From Pseudomonadota bacterium (GTDB taxonomy: Bacteria > Desulfobacterota > Desulfobacteria > Desulfobacterales > RPRI01), in assembly GCA_018817425.1 (NCBI GenBank), contig JAHITX010000007.1, positions 1 to 64,000 on the forward strand: a stretch of DNA of 64,000 bases, in the 5' to 3' direction. Under the pieces are notes generated by a model that saw only the letters and a list, made by a program, of their open reading frames with translations, made no database searches and was not told where the DNA came from. The translations under genes were made by a program, and so were the position numbers. Each line of letters starts with the position of its first letter. The stretch's first letter is position 1. Shown here in pieces: positions 47,130 through 58,198 of the stretch.

Positions 47130-48400
47130 CAAAACCTCATCTCGCCGATATAAGGCAACGCCCCATACCTCCCCTTTAGGTAGCCTTTTTCCAAAGCCTC
47201 CCCTTTTCTAGGAGTGAAATCGGACAATGGATACAACTTAGTGGAATTGGCGCTGTCCTTTTCCGTGAACCAAATTTGGTCTCTACGGAACAGATCATTG
47301 TCGAGCACAGATGTATCGTGGGTCGAAAAAATCACCTGTGCATTATGCTTGTTACTCTCGGGATTGTTGATCAACCCGATGAGAAAGCGCACCATCAGGG
47401 GGTGCATGCTATTATTCATTTCGTCTACAATCAGAACATGTCCATTGTCGAGTATATCAAGCCAGGGGCCGGAAATGGCAAACAATTTTCTAGTCCCAAC
47501 GGATTCGTCATCGTCATCAAGAGGAACTAATTCCGCTGTATTTTTTACACTGTGCAAGAATTTAAGATCGGGAATTTCTGTGCCATCCAGGTCTTTCCTG
47601 ATTAAATCCTTTATTGGCTCTGGCATGTCGGAAGGCAAAGCGGTTGAGTCGAATTTTTTCATCTCAACTTTGATGTCTGCAATGCTCAGATCAGCAGCAT
47701 TCAGAAATTTAAGAATTCTCCGCCTGCCTTCATCAGTCCTGCACATAGCGGTTGAATATGTCGGTGGGAGACCAGCTACGCTAGTGATTACGTGGAGCTC
47801 TTGATAGAACCAATTATAAATGGGCTTCAACTGGTCATTATTAAGTTGAACAGATGTAGAAAGAAAAAGGGCATTGGTGCGCGTTGCCTCCTGCAACACG
47901 ATTTTGTGTCCCTTAAACTTGCTTCCAAAATACCAGCTGTAACTTTTTTCATCAATGTTAAACTCCCTTTCAAACCAGCGCTGGGGGCGTCCTTCTGGAT
48001 ATGCAATTAGCCACTCATGTGTGACATGGGTGCGGTTAACAGCAAAACCATATTGGTATCGAATTCCATCCTGCATGAACAATATCTCAAATTCGCTTGG
48101 CTTGTTTCGATTGTGGTAATCAAATAGAAAAGGCTTGACGTCGACAGGCTTCCCTTCTTGTCCCTCCTTGGATGACTCAACGACAAAATCCTTGATGAAT
48201 TCAATCGCTTCTATGAAGTTGGTTTTACCGGAAGCATTTGGTCCATAAATGGCGGCAGAACGAAGTAAGCGTGGCGTGTCCTGTTCAAAAATGGGAAAGG
48301 TGTTTTGATTCCGCAGCTCAGAAGCAGTACTTGCCATCAAACTGAGGGTTTGCTTTGTTTGAATAGACTTGAAATTTGTGACACTAATTTCAATAAGCAT
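47129..48400 (-). CDS. RloA-family AAA ATPase (AbiLi-like)
   Basis: A 423-residue ATPase of the OLD/AAA_15-21 kind. It starts MLIEISVTNFKSI, Walker A is YGPNASGKTNFIEAI near residue 50, the Walker B is VLIVDEMNNSMHP with the H-loop STHDTSVLD near 360. The intermediate region holds the coiled insertion of this family. The nuclease partner is RloB, downstream and overlapping by one base. The pair is an abortive-infection type defence module. Its GC is a little higher than the surrounding genes. Start at 48400 with AGGAAAT upstream. Confidence 0.9.
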   Translation of the reverse strand: MLIEISVTNFKSIQTKQTLSLMASTASELRNQNTFPIFEQDTPRLLRSAAIYGPNASGKTNFIEAIEFIKDFVVESSKEGQEGKPVDVKPFLFDYHNRNKPSEFEILFMQDGIRYQYGFAVNRTHVTHEWLIAYPEGRPQRWFEREFNIDEKSYSWYFGSKFKGHKIVLQEATRTNALFLSTSVQLNNDQLKPIYNWFYQELHVITSVAGLPPTYSTAMCRTDEGRRRILKFLNAADLSIADIKVEMKKFDSTALPSDMPEPIKDLIRKDLDGTEIPDLKFLHSVKNTAELVPLDDDDESVGTRKLFAISGPWLDILDNGHVLIVDEMNNSMHPLMVRFLIGLINNPESNKHNAQVIFSTHDTSVLDNDLFRRDQIWFTEKDSANSTKLYPLSDFTPRKGEALEKGYLKGRYGALPYIGEMRF

Positions 48401-49102
48401 AGCTAATTTCCTTTTGAATAGAATTTAGCCTTAAATATTACACAATTTATGTAAAAATCAAATATTATTTTATTTGAGGTTTCAATAGAATTCCATTGTG
48501 CAAGCGAATTTGCAGCGTATTTGAAAAATGGAGTGCTTCCGCAATTTATGAATAAAGAGTAAAGTATGAAAATGGAACCATAAAGGTTGCATGTGCATAA
48601 TTATAACAAATATCCATAAATATCAGCCATCTTTCAGCCTAATTCAGCATACAATCGAATTGGACGTTGCCACGTCTTCTTTTCTATGGGAATTTAATAT
48701 ACCCCTCTGATATTACACATCATTTCGAACTTCGAGAAACTTTCAACCCAATCGTGTTTTGAAAAAGACAATACTTTCAATATGTTTACTGTCATCTTGG
48801 GGACCAGAGGGCCGGTCAACAAGTGATTATAAAGTTTTGGATAGCTTCACCATTGCAAGAAACTCTGGAAAGATTAAAAAATAAAATATTCTAAAACCAA
48901 AAGTTAGTTACACAAAACTTATAATTTGTTTATTTTATTATATTCAACAATTATATAGCTTATTAACAGATTTTTTATGGTAATATTTTTCTACCTTTAT
49001 GTATATCATTCTATTTTTCGGCTCATAAAAAAGGAGGATTCTTTTGAAGGTACTGTTCTAACCGCTTGAACGGTTAGAACAGTAAGATAAAGATTTCCTG
49101 CT
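48401..49102. other. 700-bp noncoding stretch
   Basis: No gene, RNA or promoter that I can support. Only the hairpin at 49051-49084 stands out. It separates the RloAB island from the metF-like gene. Confidence 0.55.
49051..49084 (-). terminator. Strong hairpin after the metF-like gene
   Basis: A perfect 14-bp stem (TACTGTTCTAACCG, 49051-49064, with 49071-49084) and a 6-base loop, 18 bases past the stop of the metF-like gene. A T tract follows only 25 bases later, so it may be a terminator or an RNA-stabilising hairpin. Confidence 0.6.
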
Positions 49103-49966
49103 TTATTCCAATATTTCGGAAAGTTTATTTTCCCATCCCAGAGTTGAAATAAAAGCTCCGGCAAATCCTTCATTTTTGAGCATTGAAACGGTTTCAGAAG
49201 CAATTTTCACACATTCGCGCACTCTGTCGGGAGCATTTTGTATGCGTTCTACTACAGAATCAGGAATCATTATATTGTCCATGTGCTGTTTTATGTATTT
49301 AGCCATTCCGGCAGATTTTAGTAAAAGTACAGTAGGAATTATTTTTACTTTTGAAAGGTCTACTCTTTCCAAAAAAGGTTGAATTCCTTTTACTTCAAAC
49401 AAAGCAGGAGTAATAAAAAAATTGGCCCCTGCTTCTATCTTTTTTTTCATTATCTTAAGTTCAAGCGTTAAAGCCTGACCGCTTGCTCCTGCATTAACAG
49501 TGGACCCGATAAGAAATTCGGGAGACCCGGCCAGCTCAACACCCGCCATATCTTTGCCATTGTTAAGGCAATTGATTGTGCGTATCAGCTCAATCAAATC
49601 CAGATCATAAACAGCTTTTGCTTCATGATGATCACCAAAACGTGTTTCTTCACCAGTTACAGCCATAACGTTGGAAATCCCTGAAGCACCTGCCGCAAGA
49701 AGATCAGCTTGTATTGCAAGTCTGTTTCGGTCTCTGCAATTTACCTGAAAAATGGTTTCCAACCCTTTTCCTTTCAGTAATAATGCACCTCCAAGAGAAC
49801 TCATACGCATCACGGCATTGCTCATTTCTGGTACTACAAAAGCATCAACAATTCCTTTAACTCTTTTAGCGTTTGCCAGCATCGAAGAGACATCAATTCC
49901 CTTGGGTGGTTCAAGTTCGGCCAAAATTACAAAATTCCCCTTTTCCAGCTTGCTTTTAAGACTCAT
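49103..49966 (-). CDS. MetF-family methylenetetrahydrofolate reductase paralogue
   Basis: A 287-residue MTHFR barrel protein, shorter than the metF at 26886. Segments: VILAELEPPKGIDVSS, DAFVVPEMSNAVMRMSS, FQVNCRDRNRLAIQADLLAAGASG, VTGEETRFGDHHEAKAVYDLD and FFITPALFEV. AGGAGG precedes the start. No metV is beside it. It is 115 bases downstream of the two-component pair and may be under its control. Whether it is a true MTHFR or an associated paralogue cannot be told; residues that bind folate are not all conserved to the eye. Confidence 0.82.
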   Translation of the reverse strand: MSLKSKLEKGNFVILAELEPPKGIDVSSMLANAKRVKGIVDAFVVPEMSNAVMRMSSLGGALLLKGKGLETIFQVNCRDRNRLAIQADLLAAGASGISNVMAVTGEETRFGDHHEAKAVYDLDLIELIRTINCLNNGKDMAGVELAGSPEFLIGSTVNAGASGQALTLELKIMKKKIEAGANFFITPALFEVKGIQPFLERVDLSKVKIIPTVLLLKSAGMAKYIKQHMDNIMIPDSVVERIQNAPDRVRECVKIASETVSMLKNEGFAGAFISTLGWENKLSEILE

Positions 49967-50081
49967 AGAATTCCTCCTGGATCAGACTGTTCAAAGAATA
50001 GAAAATATTAAAACCAATATCAGCCATATGGCAAATATCTATACTGGCCGGTTTGCAAAAGATCGAATATAGATTTAACGC

Positions 50082-51608
50082 TTATCCCCCTGATTCTCGA
50101 TCACCATACTCGCCCACGGGAAGCGACACTGTAAAAATACTTCCTTTGTCCAAAACGCTTTTAACGCAAATCGATCCGCCAAGATCGGTCAAAAGACCTT
50201 TTACTATAGGAAGCCCTAAGCCGGTTCCTGTTATAAATCTTGTTTTTTCATTTTTTATCCTGAAGAATTTATCAAAAATTTTATCAATATACGTTGGATC
50301 GATACCAAAACCATTATCTTTTATTTCTATTACAAGATTTTTTCCATCAAAACAGGCATCAACTTTTATTTCCCCTCCTTCCTGAGTATAATTTATGGCA
50401 TTTGTAATAAGATTGCCAAAAATGCTTTCAAGAGCCAGCGGGTCTGATTTGATGGAAGGCAGGTCACTTTCAGGCAAACATAGCTCAAGCGACTGTTGTT
50501 TAGTTTTAGCTCTGGTACCAAGAAAATCCAATATACTCTTAAGCAGTGTTTTTATACACACCGGGTTAAGTTCTTTACTTACCATACCTGCTTCAATACG
50601 CGAAAGGTCGAGAAGATCACCTATAAGAGAAATAAGGCCGCTTGTTTTTTCCTTGGCGCGGGACAAAAGCTGTCTTTCATCATCAGATTCACCGCCTGCC
50701 ATATCATTTAAGACAGAAGCTAACTGCTCATGTATAGTCGAAAGAGGAGATCTTAATTCATGGGATACTTTTGCAACAAATTCGGATTTGAGTCTGTCTA
50801 ATACTTTCAATGCCGTAATATCTTCTACCGATATAACTGCTCCCAGACATTCATTTTCGTCCCCTAAAACGGGTCTTAACCTTGCCATTAGAAATTTGTC
50901 GTCACTTGTTGAAAACTCATATGGCAAAATGCTTCCCATATCACCATAACAGCCTTGTGAAATTTTCATAACCAGCGAACAAAAACCCTCGTCTTTAACA
51001 TAATGTTCTATATGCTCGTCAGTAGAATTATCAACCGGGTCTATATCCAAATGCCTTAAAAAAGCCGGGTTCATAAGCGCAACCTGCCCACTTGAATTGG
51101 TTACTACAATTCCGTTTGGAAGAGATTCAATTATGGTTCTTATGCGGCTTTTTTCCGTTCCCAGATCAGCTAAAGTTCTTTTTCTTTCAAGCTCAAGAAT
51201 TTCGGCTTCAAAAGTCAATCTGATCTTTTCTAAAGCCCGGTTTACTATTATTCTTAAATGCTCCGGCTCAAACGGTTTCGCGATAAAATCATATGCGCCA
51301 TGCTTCATAGCTTCTATAGCAGTTTCAACAGTAGCATAGCCGGTAATTACTATCACAAGAATGTCAGGATTCTTTTCCTTGATTCTTACCAAAACCTGCA
51401 TTCCGTCAAGTCCGGGCATTTTTAAATCCAGAAGAACTATAGAAACCTTTTGTTTATCCAGGATATCAAGCGCTTTATCTCCCCTTTCAGCTGTAATAAC
51501 CTTTAAACCCATCCGGACAAGGATTCTTTCAGCTCCAGTTCTTATGCCTTCTTCATCATCAACAACAAGAACATGTGTTGTGTCTTGGGTGATTTTCAAT
51601 TTTCGCAT
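50082..51608 (-). CDS. Receiver-PAS-histidine kinase hybrid
   Basis: A 508-residue protein. Receiver at residues 1-125 (VLVVDDEEGI, IVLLDLKMPG, IAKPFEPE), then a coiled coil, PAS at about 155-285 (IIESLPNGIVVTNSSG), HisKA with phospho-His in AKVSHELRSPLSTIHEQL and HATPase (NLITNAINYTQ, DNGFGIDP, GTGLGLPIVKG). The N-terminal receiver may accept phosphate from the upstream kinase, with which it overlaps by 13 bases (51596-51608). No DNA-binding domain. It faces away from the hdr operon at 53738 but is its nearest regulator. Confidence 0.93.
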   Translation of the reverse strand: MRKLKITQDTTHVLVVDDEEGIRTGAERILVRMGLKVITAERGDKALDILDKQKVSIVLLDLKMPGLDGMQVLVRIKEKNPDILVIVITGYATVETAIEAMKHGAYDFIAKPFEPEHLRIIVNRALEKIRLTFEAEILELERKRTLADLGTEKSRIRTIIESLPNGIVVTNSSGQVALMNPAFLRHLDIDPVDNSTDEHIEHYVKDEGFCSLVMKISQGCYGDMGSILPYEFSTSDDKFLMARLRPVLGDENECLGAVISVEDITALKVLDRLKSEFVAKVSHELRSPLSTIHEQLASVLNDMAGGESDDERQLLSRAKEKTSGLISLIGDLLDLSRIEAGMVSKELNPVCIKTLLKSILDFLGTRAKTKQQSLELCLPESDLPSIKSDPLALESIFGNLITNAINYTQEGGEIKVDACFDGKNLVIEIKDNGFGIDPTYIDKIFDKFFRIKNEKTRFITGTGLGLPIVKGLLTDLGGSICVKSVLDKGSIFTVSLPVGEYGDRESGG

Positions 51609-53074
51609 TCTCCCTTGTCAGGATTTACTGCCGGAAGCTCGATTATAATAGTAGTTCCTTTATCAACAACACTCTTTGCAATAATTTTTCCATGGTGGTT
51701 TTCCAAAATACTGTAAGCAAGGCTTAATCCCAGACCGGTACCTTTGCCTTCTTCTTTGGTTGTAAAGAAAGGTTCAAATATATGAGCCAGAATATTTTCA
51801 GGTATCCCATGCCCTGTATCCGATATTTCTATAACAACAACATCTTTTTCCGGAGGCTTATAGCTCTTTATTTTTAGCTTGCCGTTTCCTTCCATTGCAT
51901 CTGCGGCATTTAATATTATGTTCATAAAAACATGATTGAGCTGTTGTATATCCCCATATATTTCAGGAAGAGATGGAGAAAGATTTTTTTCAATTTCAAT
52001 ATTATGAAAAAGCGTTTGATTCTCCAGCAAAAACAATGTACGCGAAATAGCCGTGTTTACGTCATGCGAACGCATTTCATGACGGGTCTGACGGGCAAAT
52101 TCAAGCAGTTCTTTAACCGTATCCCGGCATCTTTGTGCTTCTTTGAATATACGCGTAATGTCACTTTTAGCTCCTTCTTCCAAAGTGTATTCTTCCAAAA
52201 CAAGCTGTGAAAAAAGAGTAATGCTGCTTAAAGGGTTATTTAACTGATGAGCCACACCTGCCGCCAGTTTTCCGAGAGATGCCATTTTTTCCGACTGAAG
52301 AATTTGTATCTGAGCTTTTTCCAGTTCTTTTCTCATCTTTATTGTATCACGCATATCGTGAAAAAACCCTATTGTGGCAACTTCGCGATCATCCTCATAA
52401 ATTATGGAGGCATTCAGACTTATGGGAATTCTGTCTCCGTTTTTCCCAACCACTTCGGTTTTATGGGATTTCAGCTTTCCCTTGCCTCCAAAATCATCGC
52501 TTCGAAGCTTTTGCATTACATCTCTTGCCCCATCACCGGGATATACGTCGCGTATATTGAGATTTTCCAGAGCATCTTTAACATTAAAACCGCCTATCTT
52601 GGCAGCGGCGTCATTAAATATAAGAATTTTACCTTTCATATCCGCAGCAATAACGCCATCTACAGAACTAAGTATTAAATTCCGCAAAAAAGCATTTGAT
52701 CTTTTAAGTTTTTCTTCAAGCCCTTCAAGAGCCGGAAAATCAAAATCCACAATAACAAGGGCATCGATTTCTTTTTCCGAGAGTATAGGATAGGAATACA
52801 GGCAAAACATTTTATCCTGTTCTATCAAAGCTTTCTGATCTATCATGGCCGGGCTTTTTGTATTCTTTACAATTACAGCCGGGCAATTATCACAGTGTGA
52901 ATCCAGGCCGTGAAAAGCCTCATAACAATGCTTACCCATAAGGCCATGTTTTAATGTTTTCAGTGAGTCGCTGTTTATCGCAAGAATTTTAAAGTCCGGG
53001 GAAATAACAAGAATTTTTCGTTTAACTGCATTTATAGCTTTCAAAAGATATTCATTTTCTCTTTCAGATAGCAT
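51596..53074 (-). CDS. PAS-PAS histidine kinase
   Basis: A 492-residue cytosolic kinase. First PAS at about 10-110 carries the Cys motif GKHCYEAFHGLDSHCDNCP, similar to the Cys-PAS in the kinase at 33762. The second PAS (VDGVIAADMKGKILIFND) and its C-terminal VATIGFFHDMRD follow. HisKA has ASLGKLAAGVAHQLNNP and HATPase has NIILNAADAM, DTGHGIPE and GTGLGLSLAYS. Clustered Cys suggest redox or Fe-S sensing. It overlaps the hybrid downstream and diverges from the hdr operon at 53738, which it may control. Confidence 0.92.
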   Translation of the reverse strand: MLSERENEYLLKAINAVKRKILVISPDFKILAINSDSLKTLKHGLMGKHCYEAFHGLDSHCDNCPAVIVKNTKSPAMIDQKALIEQDKMFCLYSYPILSEKEIDALVIVDFDFPALEGLEEKLKRSNAFLRNLILSSVDGVIAADMKGKILIFNDAAAKIGGFNVKDALENLNIRDVYPGDGARDVMQKLRSDDFGGKGKLKSHKTEVVGKNGDRIPISLNASIIYEDDREVATIGFFHDMRDTIKMRKELEKAQIQILQSEKMASLGKLAAGVAHQLNNPLSSITLFSQLVLEEYTLEEGAKSDITRIFKEAQRCRDTVKELLEFARQTRHEMRSHDVNTAISRTLFLLENQTLFHNIEIEKNLSPSLPEIYGDIQQLNHVFMNIILNAADAMEGNGKLKIKSYKPPEKDVVVIEISDTGHGIPENILAHIFEPFFTTKEEGKGTGLGLSLAYSILENHHGKIIAKSVVDKGTTIIIELPAVNPDKGECEN

Positions 53075-53737
53075 TTTTTTAGTTCCCTTATAATTAAACG
53101 AAAACTATAAATAGAATACAAAGCTGCTAACACATAAAATTCATTGTTAAATTTATTAACAAATTATAGAGTAAAGGAAGTTTATTATTGATGTTTTAAG
53201 AAAGCGTATTCACAAGTTTAGTGAAATTTGTTATTATTTAATTCCATGAGTGAAAAAAAAGCAAATAAAAGTTTATTTTTTTTGTATTTTTGTCGAAAAG
53301 CATATTCAAAATAGAAATAAGCAAAAAAAGTTTCATAGAGTTTATTAATTCCTTGACACCTAACTTTTTATTTGACAAAAAAGTTCTTTCTATATCTGTA
53401 TATATATAGATGGGTTTTTACGGAGCCCATCATAAGACCGGGGATAGAAAGGCTGGGCCTGAAGAAAGAATACAAGTGCTTGGATTTACTCCGAGCGTTG
53501 AAATAAGTTAAGCTTTTCCGCTTTTGGAAATAGTCGGTTTTTGACATTTTGCAAAAGCATCTTAAATTTTAAATTAAGTGGACTTTAAAAAAGTCTTGTT
53601 GGGACGGCAAAGCAAAATAATAGCATTAATATATATTTGCAAAGCCGCTATAATAATATGTATTTTGCATTGATTCCGCTAAGTTCAAGATTATTATGAT
53701 AACGGAATATCCAGATGGTTTATTTTAAGGAGAAATA
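53075..53737. other. Leader region of the hdrA-mvhD-hdrA operon
   Basis: 663 bases. Two TTGACA boxes lie at 53353 and 53372, the second with TGTATA at 53397 (19-bp spacing) as a possible -10; this is a weak sigma-70 candidate. A hairpin GATGGG...CCCATC covers about 53410-53433 and a small GACTTT-AAAGTC hairpin lies near 53582. I see no riboswitch match and no sigma-54 site. The Shine-Dalgarno is AAGGAG at 53727. Confidence 0.4.
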
Positions 53738-56700
53738 ATGGGGGCTGTTAAAGGAAACAAAAGCGGGTCGGTAATGATTGTCGGTGCAGGTATTACAGGT
53801 ATGCAGTCTGCGCTTGATCTTGCCGAGTCCGGTTATTACGTTTATCTTGTGGAAAAATCCGCTGCCATCGGCGGGCTAATGTCGCAGCTTGACAAGACCT
53901 TTCCGACAAATGACTGTGCGATGTGAGTAATCTCACCTAAACTGGTCGAGGTCGGCCGGCATCTTAACATCGAGCTTTTAACAAATACGGAACTTCTGGG
54001 ACTTGAAGGAGATCCTGGTAATTTTAAAGCAAAAATAAAACAAAATCCACGTTATATAGACCTTTCCAAATGTACGAGCTGCGGAGATTGTTCCAAAGTC
54101 TGTCCAGTTACACTACCTAATGAATATGATGAAAGCCTTTCTGTAAGAAAAGCCATTTATAAGCAATACGCACAGGCTATCCCCGGAGCATACTCCATAC
54201 AGAAAACCGATAAGGCCCCGTGCAGGCTTGCATGTCCGGCTGGTCTTAATGTTCAGGGTTATGTTCAGATGGTAGGCCAGAGCAAATATAAAGAGGCCCT
54301 TCAGATCATTATGGAGGATCTGCCTTTGCCCGGAGTTCTTGGAAGAATATGCCCTCATGGTTGCGAAGACGCCTGTCGCAGGTGTGATGTGGATCATCCT
54401 GTTGCAATACGCAACCTCAAACGACTTGCCGCGGATAAATTTGATCCAAGAAATGTTGAGATCAAAATGCTTCCCAAAAGGGAAGATAAGGTTGCTATTA
54501 TTGGATCAGGTCCGGCAGGTCTTTCCGCCGCATACCAACTTGCGCGAAACGGAGTGCTTTCTACCATCTTTGAAGCTCTTCCCAAGGCTGGTGGCATGTT
54601 AAGGGTTGGCATACCTGAACACAGACTTCCAAGAGACGTTCTTGATAATGAAATAGAAGTAATAACAAACCTTGGGGTTGAAATTAAAACAAATACCCCG
54701 CTTGGCTCTGATCTTACCATAGATGACCTTTTTGCCAAAGGTTATAAATCCGTATATATAGCAATCGGTGCACACAAGGGTTTTGATCTTGGTGTTCCAG
54801 GAGAAAAAGCCAAAGGAGTCCGTCAGGGTGTTGATTTCTTAAGAGAAGTAAACCTTACGGGAAAGGCACAAGTCGGTAAAAATGTTGCGATAATCGGCGG
54901 CGGTAATGTTGCCATAGATGTTGCAAGATGCGCCGTAAGGCTTGGAGCCGAAAAGGTCAATATAATTTACAGAAGAACCCGCAGTGAAATGCCTGCATGG
55001 GAAGAAGAAATTCATGCCGCTGAAACCGAAGGAACCGAAATAACATATCTTGCAGCACCTCAGGAAATATTGACTGCAGATGGCAATGTTATAGGTCTGC
55101 GATGTATTCGTATGGAGCTTGGAGAACCGGATTCATCAGGAAGAAGAAGACCTGTTCCTGTTCCCGGAAGTGAATATGACATTGAGATAGATCAACTTAT
55201 ACCTGCGATAGGCCAGAAGCCGGATTTGTCCGCACTTGAAAATGTGACCGGTTTAGACTTTTCTAAATGGGGAACAGTTGAGACTGATTCCGTGACTTAT
55301 GCTACCGGCCGGGCAGGTGTTTTTGCAGGTGGTGATGTTCAAACAGGTCCTTGGGTTGCCATAGGGGCAATTGCAGCCGGAAAAGAAGCAGCCGATTCTA
55401 TAATGAGGTATCTGGACGGAAAAGACATGGCCGAAGGCCGTGAGGCTGTGACAAATGAAAATCCTGTTTACAGACCTGTGCCTAAAGGCGAGCCCATTAA
55501 ATCGAGAGCTGTAATGCCTGAACTTTCTGCTGAAAAACGGGCAGGTAATTTTAAGGAAGTCGAACTTGGCTATAATGAAGAAGACGGAGCCGCTGAAGCA
55601 GGAAGATGTCTTAACTGCGGTTATTGCTGCGAGTGTAATCAGTGTGTTGACGCCTGTCTTGCAGGTGCTGTTGATCACAGCCAGAAAGTTGAAGAAAAAC
55701 AAATTGATGTTGGTTCCGTAATACTATGTCCCGGAGCCGATACTTACGATCCTTCATCTCTTGACGAATTCTATCATTATAAGACCAATCCTAATGTACT
55801 AACCAGTCTTGAATTTGAAAGATTACTTAGCGCATCAGGCCCCACAATGGGGCATTTACTCAAACCGTCCGATAAGAAAGAACCTCAAAAAATTGCATGG
55901 CTTCAATGTATAGGTTCAAGAGATAACAACAAATGTGGAAACGGTTACTGCTCGTCTGTATGCTGCATGTATGCCATAAAAGATGCGATGGTTTCAAAAG
56001 AACATGCCAATGGCGATCTGGATTGCGCAATATTTAATATTGATATCAGAACTTTTGGCAAAGATTACGAAAAATATTATGACCGTGCTAAAGACGAACA
56101 AGGTGTAAGATTTATTAATGCCCGTATTCACACGATTGATGAAGTTGGAGAAGAAAAAGCTTTAAAGCTTCGTTATGCTGATGATTCTGGCCAGATTCAG
56201 GAAGAAATATTTGACATGGTTGTTCTTTCGGTTGGTCTTCAGGTGTCTGAATCTACAGTGGAGCTTGCAAAAAAACTTGATGTGGATATTAACAAAAATA
56301 ATTTTGCCGTCACAAAACCTTTTGAGCCGGTCATGACATCAAGGCCCGGGGTTTATGCCTGCGGAATATTTCAGGGACCTAAGGATATCCCTCATTCGGT
56401 TATGGAAGCAAGTGCTGCGGCATGTGGTGCCGGGATTAGCCTTACATCTTCGCGGGGTACTTTAGTAAAAGACAAGATTTTCCCGGAAGAAATAGCATTA
56501 GCGGATCAACAACCGCGTGTAGGTGTTTTTGTATGCAATTGCGGAATCAACATCGGCGGAGTTGCAGATGTTCCTGCAATCGTCGAATATGCAAAATCAT
56601 TACCTGGAGTGGCGCATGTTGAGGATAACCTTTTTTCATGCAGCAATGACACCCAGGACAAAATAGTAGAAGTTATCAAGAAAAATAACTTAAACCGGAT

Positions 56701-58168
56701 TGTGGTTGCAGCATGTACTCCAAAAACACATGAACCATTGTTTCAGGAAACTATTCGCAACGCAGGGCTTAACCCTTATTTGTTTGAAATGGCCAATATC
56801 AGAAACCAGTGTACATGGGTTCATTCGAATGAAAAGGAAAAAGCTACTCAAAAAGCCAAAGACTTATTAAAAATGGCGGTTTCCAAGGCCGCACTCTTGG
56901 AATCTATACCTGATATATTGGTAGATGTTGAAAAATCAGGCTTGGTAATAGGCGGTGGTGTTGCCGGAATGACTGCAGCTTTATGTTTGGCCGATCAGGG
57001 TTTTTCTACAACTCTGGTTGAAAAATCAAACGTTTTAGGAGGTTCTGCACAAAATCTAACAAAAACATGGGATGGCCAGGATGTCAGGACATTTCTTTCC
57101 GAAAAAATACAAAAAGTGGAAAATCATCCGAACATCAATCTGTTGCTTGATGCAGAAGTAAAAGATGCTTCCGGCTTTGTCGGTAATTTTGAAACGAACG
57201 TAGTGGCGAATAACACGCAACATACAATTAAGCATGGTATCACTATTATTGCAACAGGCGGAAAAGCGGCGGTTACAGATGAATACCTTTACGGGGAGCA
57301 TCCATCCGTTACTACCTGGCATGACCTCGAACATCAGCCTGAAAAATTGAAAGATGCAAATAGCATAGTATTTATTCAATGTGTCGGATCACGTGATGAA
57401 AACAGACCTTATTGTTCTATGATCTGTTGTACTTCAGCTATTTCTCAGGCTGTTTCTATAAAGGAAGAAGATCCTGATAAGGATGTATTTGTCCTGTATA
57501 GAGATATAAGAACATATGGAGAAAAAGAAGAATTATATAAAAAGGCCAGAGAGAAAGGTATAATTTTTATTCGCTATAAATTAGACAAAAAACCTTTGGT
57601 TAAAGCGGCTGGCAAAGGTTTGGAAGTTACTGTATTTGACCCTGTCCTGCAAAGAAGCGTTCAGATACAGGCGGATTTAGTCAATCTCTCGACAGCTATT
57701 GAACCTATGGAAAATGATGCTTTGGCGTCCGTTTACAAATTGCCGCTTAATGCCGAGAAATTTTTCATGGAAGCACACGCAAAATTGAGGCCGGTTGATT
57801 TTGCGACAGAAGGTCTTTTTATCTGCGGATTAGCTCACTATCCCAAACCACTGGATGAATCCATTTCTCAGGCATATGCCGCAGCCGGTCGGGCTGTTAC
57901 CATTCTTTCAAGGAATACAATCACAATTTCTCCTCTGGTATCTCAGGTTGATGCCGAAAAGTGTATCGGATGCGGTCTTTGCGCTGAAATTTGTCCCTTT
58001 GGAGGAATTGTAATGGAAGACCCTGAAGGTAAAGGACAAAAGGCAAAAAATATACCTGCATCGTGCAAAGGATGTGGTTTGTGTTCGGCAAGCTGTCCGC
58101 AAAAAGCTATTGACATGTTGCATTTCAGAGACAAGCAAATAATGGCTGCGGTAAATGCTGCCGTATAA
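53738..58168 (+). CDS. hdrA: HdrA selenoprotein with inserted GltD/NfnB-like module
   Basis: Read through the TGA at 53924-53926 (residue 63) this is 1,476 residues, the same length and domain order as the minus-strand hdrA at 29108. Sec lies in [30 protein letters not shown] comes next. The inserted module has [15 protein letters not shown] (about 180), [17 protein letters not shown] (about 255), [16 protein letters not shown] (about 385). HdrA core Fe-S motifs: [17 protein letters not shown] and [20 protein letters not shown]. Second half: [28 protein letters not shown], and ferredoxin sites [12 protein letters not shown] and [12 protein letters not shown]. Followed after 30 bases by mvhD. 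First gene of a large plus-strand operon. Confidence 0.94.
53942..53959 (+). promoter_or_regulatory. Bacterial SECIS-type hairpin in hdrA (53738)
   Basis: Stem CTGGTCG/CGGCCGG with loop AGGT, +16 to +33 after the TGA; identical to the other two hdrA. Confidence 0.8.
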
Positions 58169-58198
58169 TAACGTTATACAATTTCTATGGTGATAATT

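Noticed and set aside
53405-53600. Riboswitch in the long hdr leader
   Set aside because: There are two short hairpins but no match to a riboswitch class that I know.
53924-53926. TGA as a true stop splitting hdrA into a 62-residue gene and a downstream gene
   Set aside because: The frame continues without break with family sequence, the same TGA occurs in two other hdrA, and a hairpin follows each.
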